A stretch of DNA of 64,000 nt from Amphiura filiformis (lineage: Eukaryota; Echinodermata; Ophiuroidea; Amphilepidida; Amphiuridae): the NCBI RefSeq assembly GCF_039555335.1, contig NC_092637.1, positions 41,370,990-41,434,989 of the forward strand, in the 5' to 3' direction. Numbering within the stretch: position 1 is the stretch's first letter; each line of letters begins with the position of its first letter. The translations under genes were made by a program, and so were the position numbers. The notes under the pieces are model-generated. The model did not search any database and was not told the DNA's origin. It saw only the letters and a program-made list of their open reading frames with translations. Shown one piece after another: positions 37,001-46,139 of the stretch.

Positions 37001-37565
37001 TTTTTTTTATTTTATTTTTATTTTGGCATGCAATGTTGCCAGAAAAATGTCTAATTATAATGCATAATTTTAATTTGATGAAGCTTAGTACATGGGCAGT
37101 ACTCATTAATGTAACAAACCTACGGTTGCGTTTGGCAAATATTCGTTTGCACAATTCATTATAGACCTAATCATCTTTCTAATTAGTGGCCCTAATAAAA
37201 TATGCAAATTGAAACTTACCAAACCCAAGAGTAATTTTGTAGCATATTGGGTGTACTACCCATGTATCATGCCTCTTTGTATCTGAAAACTTTACTTTAC
37301 ATAGTTAATTAATATATAATTAGCAAATTACCTGGCAGCTGAACTTGTCAAAAATATAGAAAATAAAAAAAGAAGCTGTTGACAATTTCTTGGTTTGTCT
37401 TCAGTGTTGTAATCTACAGGCAAGAGTTTTAACATATTTAAATTGAAATAAAATCTATTTTTTTGCATTAGCCAATAGGACCACCTTAAACACTGTACAA
37501 CATTCTTAAAGCACTAATGAGCACACAATTAAACAACATAAAGAGGCAAAGGTGCATTTTAAAAT
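34098..37565 (+). repeat. tandem array of three ~1.2-kb units
   Basis: The start word atcactgagtgaacaaggaa occurs at 34101, 35301 and 36500, giving a period of 1199-1200 bases with over 95% apparent identity along most of each unit. The third unit ends near 37565. Each unit begins with a CTGAG...ATTCCGAAAGC segment and then holds two or three ~70-bp subunits (ttacaccaatacgcaacatc). A block of A+T-rich unique sequence follows, and the unit ends with accacatctggtataatgaa. The recurrent ~85-codon frames at 35372 and 36571 (MFNFLHRNIYLF) and 34515 and 35745 simply repeat with the unit and resemble no known protein. Confidence 0.93.
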
Positions 37566-37595
37566 TTAATCTTCAATATTCACTTATTATTTATA

Positions 37596-37758
37596 CAATA
37601 ATAACCGCGCACCATCTATTTTGAGGTCATTGTGTGAAATTGGAGGGTTTTGTTTTGGGCCGAGATATTTTCCGAGGGCGCGTCAGCGCCCGAGGAAAAT
37701 ACTTAAAAATACCCAAAACAAAACCCTACAATAGATGGTGCAAAGTTATTATTGTCAT
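37596..37758. mobile_element. 163-bp foldback with GC-rich hairpin centre
   Basis: ataataaccgcgcaccatct, ggagggttttgttttgggc and atattttccgagggcgcg are mirrored by cgcccgaggaaaatac, cccaaaacaaaaccct and agatggtgcaaagttattat around the centre cgcgtcagcgcc. It interrupts the tandem array after unit 3. Confidence 0.82.
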
Positions 37759-37934
37759 TCATTACCGTTTTTTGTACAAAATCCGGTCTTTCCTTCGTAT
37801 TATTTGCTGGACATTTTTCGAATATTTCAATTTATTTAGTTGTCATCCCTCATTAATAATGGGCGAATCCTGACTACATGACGTCATTGGCGTGGATACA
37901 GGGCATTTTTGCTATCCATATTCCGGGGCCCCTT

Positions 37935-38590
37935 GACCATACCAGGGCAACGATCGTGGACCTTTAATGGTAATATTCACTTATTATAAGTGTGCATTTT
38001 ATTAATCTAACCATCAATATTACTTATTATTACACCAATACAAAACATCAAGAGACTTAAGTACATTTCTTACCTTAATGGCAATATTCAATTATGTTTA
38101 CACCAATACACAACATCTATATATAAGTGTGCTTTTATTAATTTAATCTACAATATTCCCTTATTAATATACACCTACACATGCATCAAGAGACTGAAGT
38201 ACATTCCCTACTTTAATGGCAATATTTGTTGTGGAACTGTTGACCAAGTAAAATGCCAATACTGTAACCCTGCTTATATCGGTGAGACAGCTCGTCAGCT
38301 TAACACTAGACTCGCTGAAAACCGCAGACCCAGTACCACCACCTCACATTTGGGAGACCATCAGAATGCAGGACATACAGTTGATTGGAGTGGGGTTAAA
38401 ATCTTCGACAAAGAAACGGACCTTTCCGGATGGGCGTAAAGGGGTCTATTCACATCCGCACTAATAAAAGTGACTTGAACCGGGACCAGGGCCGCCATAG
38501 ACTTTCTGGAGCTTACAACTCCCTACTTCGTCAGTGCCAGACACGTGACCTACGTCACGGTCCGACGGTCAATGACCAGCAGTAGTAAGC
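37935..38590 (+). pseudogene. second PLE family, 3' part: GIY-YIG nuclease fragment (copy 2)
   Basis: 38235-38445 encodes VDQVKCQYCNPAYIGETARQ, then LNTRLAENR, TTSHLGDHQNAGHTVDW and SGVKIFDKETDLSGW in one frame. That includes the C-x2-C and YIGET-R elements that copy 1 has partly lost. The C-terminal words NRDQGRHRLSGAYNSLLRQC and a terminal DQQ stop follow at 38475-38590. The copy lacks about 250 bases present between these parts in copy 1. The upstream ~70-bp subunits at 37960-38230 match 33230-33500, so the whole block is a duplicate. Confidence 0.82.
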
Positions 38591-38599
38591 ATCTTTCAC

Positions 38600-39165
38600 C
38601 AGTCCATCACTGAGTGAACAAGGAATAGTGTAACATTCCGAAAGCTCCCAGGTGCGCAAAATTTAGCTTTGAGTAATTGTTTAACTTTCTGCATCGTAAT
38701 ATTTACTTATTTTTTACACCAATACGCAACATCAATAGACGAAAGTACAATTCTTACCTTAATGGCAACATTTACTTATTTTTACACCAATACGCAACAC
38801 TAAGAGATAAGTGTACATTTCATGAATTTAATCTACAATATGCACTTATACATAAACATGAGAATTGGATGATTCAAAATACTAGCCAAACTAATAGTAC
38901 ACGCGGAATTGTAAACATTCAACCATACTTATTTTAATCTAAATTTCTCTAATATAGCGCTAATATTAAGGTAGCGCTATTGTATATAGAATTTTTTTCT
39001 AAATTCTAAAATTCAAATATGTGAAAGTCCATGCTCTCGTGATCACAAGACTGAAGATTGTGTTTGTTTTATGGCCTTTCAAAATGGCGCAAAGCAAAGA
39101 AGTTGGCAACAACTTGCTCTTTATTTTCTTTTTATTTTTGGAATGCAATGTTGCCAGAAAAAAAG
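38600..39165 (+). repeat. fourth, partial copy of the 1.2-kb unit
   Basis: It starts with the same atcactgagtgaacaaggaa word right after PLE copy 2, just as unit 1 starts right after PLE copy 1. It diverges more than the other units and stops near 39165. This shows that the tandem unit is the natural 3' continuation of the PLE tail. Confidence 0.85.
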
Positions 39166-39513
39166 CTATTTTTGACACATGACTAAATTGTTAAGTTAAA
39201 ACATCTCGGGGATGTGGTAGAGGGGGATGACGGAAAAACAAGACAAGGCCATCATTACTGTATTGACTGCGACCTACTTTGATAAACATACATACTAGAT
39301 GGTACAAACTATTCTTAATGTGTTACGCACACAACTGTCACTCCCCTACAACCTAGACTGACGCGTTGACGGCTGAAAAAAAGTACGTATTATAAAGTGA
39401 CGGACTTTCGAGAGCGCCGCACTAACTAAACGTCCATTCAATATCACACGTCTTGTTTTTTAAGCGTTTCTATTACTGCATGCATTTACATAAGTATTTG
39501 ACATTTAATTATA

Positions 39514-39519
39514 TTTATT
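39514..39519 (-). terminator. candidate polyadenylation signal of the LRR-GPCR gene
   Basis: TTTATT on the + strand is AATAAA on the - strand, 66 bases after the receptor stop codon. It is suited by position but not proven. Confidence 0.4.
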
Positions 39520-39584
39520 AATACCATATTTTCAAGCAGGGGCTATAACTTATTTTTTCCGGCAAGGTTTTAAAGCTTTCTGGT

Positions 39585-42500
39585 TTAATTCTCTGTACGC
39601 TTGGAAATTACCTCAGAAATTGTGTACAGATATGGGTTAATAGCAGAATTAATAGGCAACACCAAGGTCACACACCAAGCATATACAGAGGCGGGCAGAA
39701 TTAGCACCCTCGTCTGTACCAGGATTCCAAGAAGAATGATCGGAAACCAACATAAAAAATCTGTGGCAACTATGACTGTTACCTTCAGGGTAAGTCGAAT
39801 CTGTTCTTCCATACTACGAGAACGTCCTGCAGTTTCAGCAGATTTCCCAACCGCCCTCCATATATGGATATAACAACCTAGTATAACCAGGTAACACACG
39901 CAGTTCAAACCCAGGAACACTGCTGTTGAAAAGTACAGACCACCAACAAGAGAATCAAATTCTGTATTTATAATTTGAATATCCCAAGTAACAGGAGAAT
40001 ACATTTTCTTAGATGTAGTCTTATATGTTTTAGACAATGCGAGCGGAAGGCCAATACACACATGCGAGTTATCATAAAATTTGAAATTCCTTCCAGCTAA
40101 GACAGTCGGAACAATGCCTAATAAAAAGGAACCGAACCATGTCAGAATCACTAGTGTTATACACAAGTTACGTGTGATCTTTCTGGTTGAATACGGAAAT
40201 CCGATGCAAATAAACCGATCTATGCTAATAAGTGTCACAAAGAACACAGAAGCTTCGCTGGAGATAATTGACAAAGCCCCGGCAATCCTGCAAGTAATAC
40301 CAAATCTCCAGGTTTCAGATTGCATTGGAAACTGATCTCCAAAGTATATATCAGCAGATGCAATCGTCAACATATAGATACCCATAAGAAAATCAGATGC
40401 GGCAAGATTACTTAGCAACATAGAATTTACTTTGTTTTTTGCAGTTTCTCTTTTTCTCCAAACTAAAACAAATACATTTCCACAAAGAGCATTCAATCCA
40501 ATAATCCAAATGACAAATACTAAGGCACGGTCAGAAAGCAATCTGTTACATGTAAGATATGGTGATCTCTCACCCCTTGCACTACAGGTGACATTAATGG
40601 AGCAATAACACTCACAAATCTCATGTTGGCTTACTAACAGTTTTGAATACCTTGCCAGAGAAGAAAAGCTATCGTGAGTTACCAATGTCAATGGATTATT
40701 GTACAGCATTAACATGAAAACACCTATTTGAGAAACATTACTTGATATTTCTGTTATTCTGTTATAAGAAACATCAACTACCTTAACTGCATACATTGCG
40801 AGCAAATGCTTGAAAATATCATTGTCTAGCTGTGTTAAATAATTATTTTGGAGGAATATATTTTGTAAATACACTAAGCCTTGAAAAACATCTTTATCCA
40901 ATCTGTTCAATTGGTTCTTCATTGCTTTTAGTTCAACTAAAGTGGACAGACCTTCAAAGACACCATTATTTAATTCAATTAATCTGTTCTCTGAAATATC
41001 CAGCTTTCGTAAAACACTGTGATTAAGAAACATGCCAGGTTGTAACCTGACCAACTTTTTCATATGGGTAAATCTAAGTATATTGAGTTTGTTCGTCTTT
41101 TTCAAGACTTTAGGTAGTAAGTTTACATCATTTATTCCAAATTCAAGGGAATGTAAGTCTAGTCTATCAAATATGTTCCAATCCAGTGTACTATTATCAC
41201 CAGGGAGCTGGTTGATAAAAAGAGAGAAATACCACACATTTTCCCAACTCGGATACACACCTTCTTCTGGTACATGCAGCCTTTTCATCATAGTGTTAAA
41301 TAGGAACAATGTATGGAACCTTAAGCCTACAAATATCCTCAGATCCAATTGCACAATCCGATTATAACTAAGGTCCAGGTTAGTCAAATGTATCAAATCA
41401 TGAAACCATTTTGCATTAACACTACTTATCTGATTGGATGAAATGTTTAATTCATCCAAGTGTGTCATATTCTGAAATATCCGATCTGGTAAAGTACTCA
41501 ACCTGTTGCTGTCCAATCTCAGAGCAGATACCATATTCAAATCCTGAAAGCAACTCTCATGAATAGTAGTTATCTGATTTGAACTGATTTGTAACAACCA
41601 CAAATTTGTCAAATTCTTAAATATATTGACTGGTAAAATGCTTATCTGATTTGAACCCAAGTTTAACACAGTTATATTTCTCATATTCGTAACTATCACC
41701 TCCTGTAAGTTACTCAACTTGTTGCCACCTAGCCATAAGAGCCTAAGAGCACTCATACCTAGAAACAATTCTGCATTCAAAACGGTTAGTTGATTTTCAG
41801 ACAGGAACAGAGCGTCCAAATTTGTCAAATTCTGAAATATCTTGACTGGTAAAATGCGTAACTGATTTACATCAAGCTTCAATGTAGTTAAACTGGTTAA
41901 ATTCTGAAAAACTGTCTCTGGTAAAATGCGTATTTGATTTGATGTAGCATACAAAATAGTTAAATTTGCTAAATTCTGAAACATCTCCTCCGGCAAAGTA
42001 CTATACATATTTCGGGTAAGGAACAACCATTTGAGCTTTACGCTTTGGGTCAGATCCAATAACTCTACGAAGAAATTGCCATCTAAGACTAATTGTTCCA
42101 AATTGGTCAAGTTCCAAAATACCTTGGCTGGTAAAGCACTCAACCAATTGTCATTAAGCGCCAGTTCTCTTAGGTTACTCAACCCTTGAAACGATCCCTC
42201 TACTAACTTGGTTAACAGATTGTAGTCAATCCCTAAAATTGTTAAAAGTGACAATTCCTTGAATACACCCTCCGGTAAAGTACTCAATTTATTTGCACGG
42301 AGATAAAGGTATGCAAGTCTACCCACCCCTGTAAGCGAACCTGCATTCAATTTGATTATACGACTGTCTGAAAGGTCTAACATCCTTAAATTTGACATAT
42401 TTACCCGTGCTGGTAAAGTAGCGAAATTATTGCCACCAAGGTATAGATATTTTAGCTCATTCAAACCTCGAAACAAGCCAGCCTTCAATTTGGCTAGCTG

Positions 42501-43547
42501 ACAAGCCTCAACGTACAATTTTTCCAAGTTTGTCAATTCCTGGAATATCCCATCGGGTAAATTACCCAATTTATTTCCAGAGAGCATGAGATATTTAAGG
42601 TTTCCCAAACCATGGAAAGATTGTACATTCAAATTGGTTATCCGATTCGATTCAAATATGTTTTCGACATCGTCCTGCGTTTTATAACCCAGAGTCAAAT
42701 GTTCCAATTGGTTTAGATACTGAAATACTCCGTCTGGTAAAGAAACTAACATATTGTCCTCCAAAAAGAGGTGTTTCAACTTGCTCAAATCTTGAAAACT
42801 GTTGTTATTTATTTCTACTAAATTATTGGATCGTAAATCTAAATTGCGTACCTCTATTGAATAGATGACCAAAACTCTCTGGTTCTGAGACATATCTTCT
42901 TGATTACATCGATACATTACTTCTCTGCGGCCAAGTATTGTACTACAATTAGTATGAAACCTAAGCCTACATCCATCTACATACAAATAAAACGAAGGCC
43001 AGTAATGATAAATCTCACACATTATCTTCTTCTTGTATTCGGTAACATTTTTACAGGTAGAACTCTGAATTATTTCAAATTCGGGACATTGCTGCAACGG
43101 ACCTTCATCTGCTGGCTTGGCAGTGATTGAAAGGGTGGTATTACCTTGCAAAAATATCTGGATATTTCTGTGAACTAGGATAAAACTACAATTCTCAGAT
43201 AAATCATTGAATAATACATAGTTACTAGGGCAATGGTCAAGCCCAACGCGCTCAATATACATATATGACTGACTATTCACTGGTCCAGGTATTTGCAGTT
43301 GGATCTGAGTATCACGAAGCGTGGTTACGTTAAGGCTGCACGAGCGATCAGTACTTCCTCTGAAGAGTGTCGAATCATCACTGGCATTATTCACAAAGCA
43401 TGGATTGGTATCATTGACAAATACATTCCAAAGAGGTGTTATCAATAACTGAGCTGATACTACCATGTCCCATTGTATCAATATGTATACGACTGCGATG
43501 ATGGCAAGTAAATTTGGAATGCAATTCAAACTTCCGGAAACAGCCAT
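39585..43547 (-). CDS. leucine-rich-repeat GPCR, GRL101/relaxin-receptor-like, single exon
   Basis: This 1320-residue receptor starts at 43547. The frame stays open to 43625, but the Met at 43547 begins a signal-peptide-like stretch (MAVSGSLNCIPNLLAIIAVV, probable cut after VVSA near residue 32). Residues ~35-230 are a cysteine- and N-glycosylation-rich region I do not recognise. Residues ~233-955 hold roughly 28-30 LRRs of the L-x2-L-x-L-x2-N-x-L type with many LPxxxFxxL. A cysteine cluster follows (ICECYCSINVTCSARGERSP). The seven-helix domain spans ~1003-1310, with LSNLAASD (TM2), ISIDRF where DRY is usual, DFLCWFP in TM6 and NPYLY in TM7. The C-tail is very short (about 12 residues). Sequence around TM2-TM3 is typical of mollusc GRL101 and RXFP-like type C LGRs. 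Those carry LDLa modules, and none is visible here. It is inferred to be a plasma-membrane receptor with unknown ligand. No frameshift or stop is seen, so it is probably functional. Confidence 0.93.
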   Translation of the reverse strand: MAVSGSLNCIPNLLAIIAVVYILIQWDMVVSAQLLITPLWNVFVNDTNPCFVNNASDDSTLFRGSTDRSCSLNVTTLRDTQIQLQIPGPVNSQSYMYIERVGLDHCPSNYVLFNDLSENCSFILVHRNIQIFLQGNTTLSITAKPADEGPLQQCPEFEIIQSSTCKNVTEYKKKIMCEIYHYWPSFYLYVDGCRLRFHTNCSTILGRREVMYRCNQEDMSQNQRVLVIYSIEVRNLDLRSNNLVEINNNSFQDLSKLKHLFLEDNMLVSLPDGVFQYLNQLEHLTLGYKTQDDVENIFESNRITNLNVQSFHGLGNLKYLMLSGNKLGNLPDGIFQELTNLEKLYVEACQLAKLKAGLFRGLNELKYLYLGGNNFATLPARVNMSNLRMLDLSDSRIIKLNAGSLTGVGRLAYLYLRANKLSTLPEGVFKELSLLTILGIDYNLLTKLVEGSFQGLSNLRELALNDNWLSALPAKVFWNLTNLEQLVLDGNFFVELLDLTQSVKLKWLFLTRNMYSTLPEEMFQNLANLTILYATSNQIRILPETVFQNLTSLTTLKLDVNQLRILPVKIFQNLTNLDALFLSENQLTVLNAELFLGMSALRLLWLGGNKLSNLQEVIVTNMRNITVLNLGSNQISILPVNIFKNLTNLWLLQISSNQITTIHESCFQDLNMVSALRLDSNRLSTLPDRIFQNMTHLDELNISSNQISSVNAKWFHDLIHLTNLDLSYNRIVQLDLRIFVGLRFHTLFLFNTMMKRLHVPEEGVYPSWENVWYFSLFINQLPGDNSTLDWNIFDRLDLHSLEFGINDVNLLPKVLKKTNKLNILRFTHMKKLVRLQPGMFLNHSVLRKLDISENRLIELNNGVFEGLSTLVELKAMKNQLNRLDKDVFQGLVYLQNIFLQNNYLTQLDNDIFKHLLAMYAVKVVDVSYNRITEISSNVSQIGVFMLMLYNNPLTLVTHDSFSSLARYSKLLVSQHEICECYCSINVTCSARGERSPYLTCNRLLSDRALVFVIWIIGLNALCGNVFVLVWRKRETAKNKVNSMLLSNLAASDFLMGIYMLTIASADIYFGDQFPMQSETWRFGITCRIAGALSIISSEASVFFVTLISIDRFICIGFPYSTRKITRNLCITLVILTWFGSFLLGIVPTVLAGRNFKFYDNSHVCIGLPLALSKTYKTTSKKMYSPVTWDIQIINTEFDSLVGGLYFSTAVFLGLNCVCYLVILGCYIHIWRAVGKSAETAGRSRSMEEQIRLTLKVTVIVATDFLCWFPIILLGILVQTRVLILPASVYAWCVTLVLPINSAINPYLYTISEVISKRTEN

Positions 43548-43854
43548 TGTAATATTAAACCAGTGGTGGCTGGTGGGAGTTTTTTGTAGGGGGTAATCGG
43601 CGCGAAGCACCGGCCGTCGCACCAATGCGGCGTGGGAAGATGTGCCACCCTCAGAAGTGGAGCATTTTCAAATTTGACCCAGTTGTGACACGTATAAAGT
43701 ATGGGTGAATCCTGCAACAAAGCGTGAATAATGATTGTGATAAACACGGTGATGAATGACAAGAAAATACAACTTGAATTTTCCTAGACAATAAGTTTGA
43801 TGTGTTAAAGATCATTTTTAAACATTTACTGAACATTGAAACAGAGATCTTACC

Positions 43855-44203
43855 TTAAAGGGGCATTTCGTGATCCACAGCCTCATCCCCCCACTTTTCT
43901 CAAAAAAAGTTGAGATTTTTATATCACTGGAAACCTCTGGCTACATAATATTATATTTATGTACAAAATATTTCTTGCAGATCAATTCGTTTTGCAAAGA
44001 TATCGTGAAATGTGAATTTCGTTCGGGTGCAGCAGAACGAAATTACAACGCATTGTCTATGGAGCAGTGTAATACACATAATCATGCATAACTCGCAAAC
44101 GCAAAATCGGAATCAACTGAAATTTTGGGAATAGGCTTTTTCGTGGATATGTACTGAAAATGTCATAAAAAGAGGATGCTAGGATCACGAAATCCTCCTT
44201 TAA
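43855..44203 (+). mobile_element. ~350-bp MITE with TTAA ends (TTAAAGGGGCATTTCGTGAT)
   Basis: The left end ttaaaggggcatttcgtgatcc and the right end ggatcacgaaatcctccttt plus aa are inverted repeats, and TTAA or TTTAA sits at both edges. It begins 308 bases upstream of the receptor start codon and could overlap its promoter region. The frame at 43870-44091 is not considered coding. Confidence 0.82.
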
Positions 44204-45435
44204 ATTATTCATTGTCAGCTCTTGCACAGGTTTTGTAAATAAAATATATTATTATGTTGACCTGTTTTGTACAGTCATATACCAAAATAAATGGCATAAA
44301 TGGTGTAAATTTGTGGGCTACATTATTCTCTCTTCATATTTTTCACATCCAATGTAGGTCATCCCGAATCGTGCACCTAACTAGGACAAAGTTGATACCC
44401 CGTAGACTGTAACCACAAAATGTATAGTCTGACTTGACATTTAAAAGGTTATGCTTAAATGTCAGATATATTGCTCGGACAACATCATATCATCGGCAAG
44501 ATAATATTATGAGGACAATGAAATGCCTCCTTTTTTGAGAAAATAAGACGTTTAAAATTGATATTCCGCAAAAAACAACTTAAGCGATGAGTTCCTTCGA
44601 ACGAGACAGATTTGACCTAGAAAAAAGTTGACGTCATGAAATGAGACGTGCCTGCTTTTAGAGAAGGGGCTATAAACATTCTCAATGCACAGAACGTATA
44701 CTGTTGTTGTTCTCAGAAAAATAGTTTTTAAACATATGGATCAAATCAGCCGCTTCTTTTTATATATAAATATCAGTCAATTGTGATATTACAATTCATA
44801 TGTATATGAATATCATGAGAAATATTTGGACTAAGAAATAAAAAAATAACTTAGAATTTCATTTTCATCAATCTGAGACTAGTATTATGAAGAGCTTATG
44901 TCCAAACCGTGTTAAGTCCACAAACTCATGTATCTGATTTTCCAGTGCGATATTGCAATGCTATAGGTATTATAGTTTCAGTTTGATGAAATAATACAAA
45001 GCAAGCGCATAGTAACAATACTATGTGAGGCTTTGTTTCCCAAATGAGAACAACAATCTGCATATTGTTATACATCATTGTTATGGTAAATAATAGTACA
45101 ACTCATTGTTGCTAATGTCAAACTTGTCAAAGTAATTGTGATTGTATCACACAAGTAAATGAGAGCATTTACTTATGTCATCTGCCCGCTGCCTTGAAAA
45201 TTTATTTCGCTTCGAACGGGGGAAGAACACGTACAAGTTCGAACTGTACCAATACAATTTCTTATTTTTTCAGGAGCAATACGCATAACTAATGCAAGGA
45301 GTGTCAACTTGTAATATAATAATTATTCTCTTCGAATGGAGATAAACTTGCTTTTGCAATAGATGTGCCCTTTAAGTGGTCATACACTTAAGAGTCATGT
45401 GGTTTCTTATGGACGGGTGGGCGTATACTTTCAAT
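44204..45435. other. intergenic, nothing recognised
   Basis: A+T-rich DNA without domain-bearing frames. The words tccaaaccgtgttaagtcca at 44902-44921 resemble 13835-13853, which hints at a dispersed repeat too worn to delimit. Confidence 0.4.
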
Positions 45436-45439
45436 GAAA

Positions 45440-45615
45440 ATGTATACAGACATTCAGTATGGAATATTTTTTCGCAAAATTCCAAGACTGGTCTGGAAGG
45501 GGTCTTTTAAAAGCCACATTTTAAGCTCCTCTCATGTCCAAAAGAATGCTACATTGGAAGTGTATTTCAGCTGTGATGAATGCCAATTTATTTATTTATT
45601 TATTTATTTATTTAC

Positions 45616-45694
<79 letters not shown>

Positions 45695-46130
45695 TTTTTC
45701 ACTAACATCACTATATATCAGGATTAAAGAATTTACAGAATATATCGAAATAATTACAACCTTCTTCCCAACTTAACGGGGTACCTAAAATGAAACACAT
45801 TTTTATATCTAAATCACCTACTATGAAAGTTTGCCAAAGGGCCTCTAGATTTCGGTCACTGAGGTCGCGCTCCAGCTTTGAATACTCTTCAGAACAAATA
45901 TTGTTCATAACTCAGCCTCCCTAAACCCGCCATTTTAGGCAGATTCGCCACATTATGAAAACCATAATGTAAATTCATAGGAAAGCAAATTTTCTAGCAA
46001 ACAATTATTTTACACCATCTCCTGACACACCCTAATTAATATTTAGCCCGTGAGGTTTATGCAGACCCCTTCCAGACCAGTCTTGATATTTTCTGAAAAA
46101 ATATTCCTTACTAAATGTCAAGTCTGTACT
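45440..46130. mobile_element. ~690-bp inverted-repeat element containing a (TTTA)n tract
   Basis: The left arm (tacagacattcagtatggaa, attcc-agactggtctggaaggggtct, 45440-45506) is mirrored by 46063-46130 (agaccccttccagaccagtc, ggaatatttt, agtctgtact). The interior includes the TTTA microsatellite at 45586-45698 and no gene. Confidence 0.75.
45586..45698 (+). repeat. (TTTA)n microsatellite
   Basis: About 110 bases of TTTA units with one TTAC interruption. The poly-(LFIY) open frames over it are artefacts. Confidence 0.96.
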
Positions 46131-46139
46131 AGGCTCTGA

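Noticed and set aside
34515-37164. Recurrent frames of 75-86 codons in the 1.2-kb units as a gene family
   Set aside because: They repeat only because the DNA repeats, differ by frame-disrupting changes between units, and resemble no protein; unit 4 breaks one of them.
39601-43130. Several + strand frames within the receptor region
   Set aside because: Antisense shadows of the long LRR-GPCR frame, without domains.
43548-43625. Upstream Met giving a 1346-residue receptor
   Set aside because: The Met at 43547 starts a signal peptide; the 26 residues before it would bury that signal.
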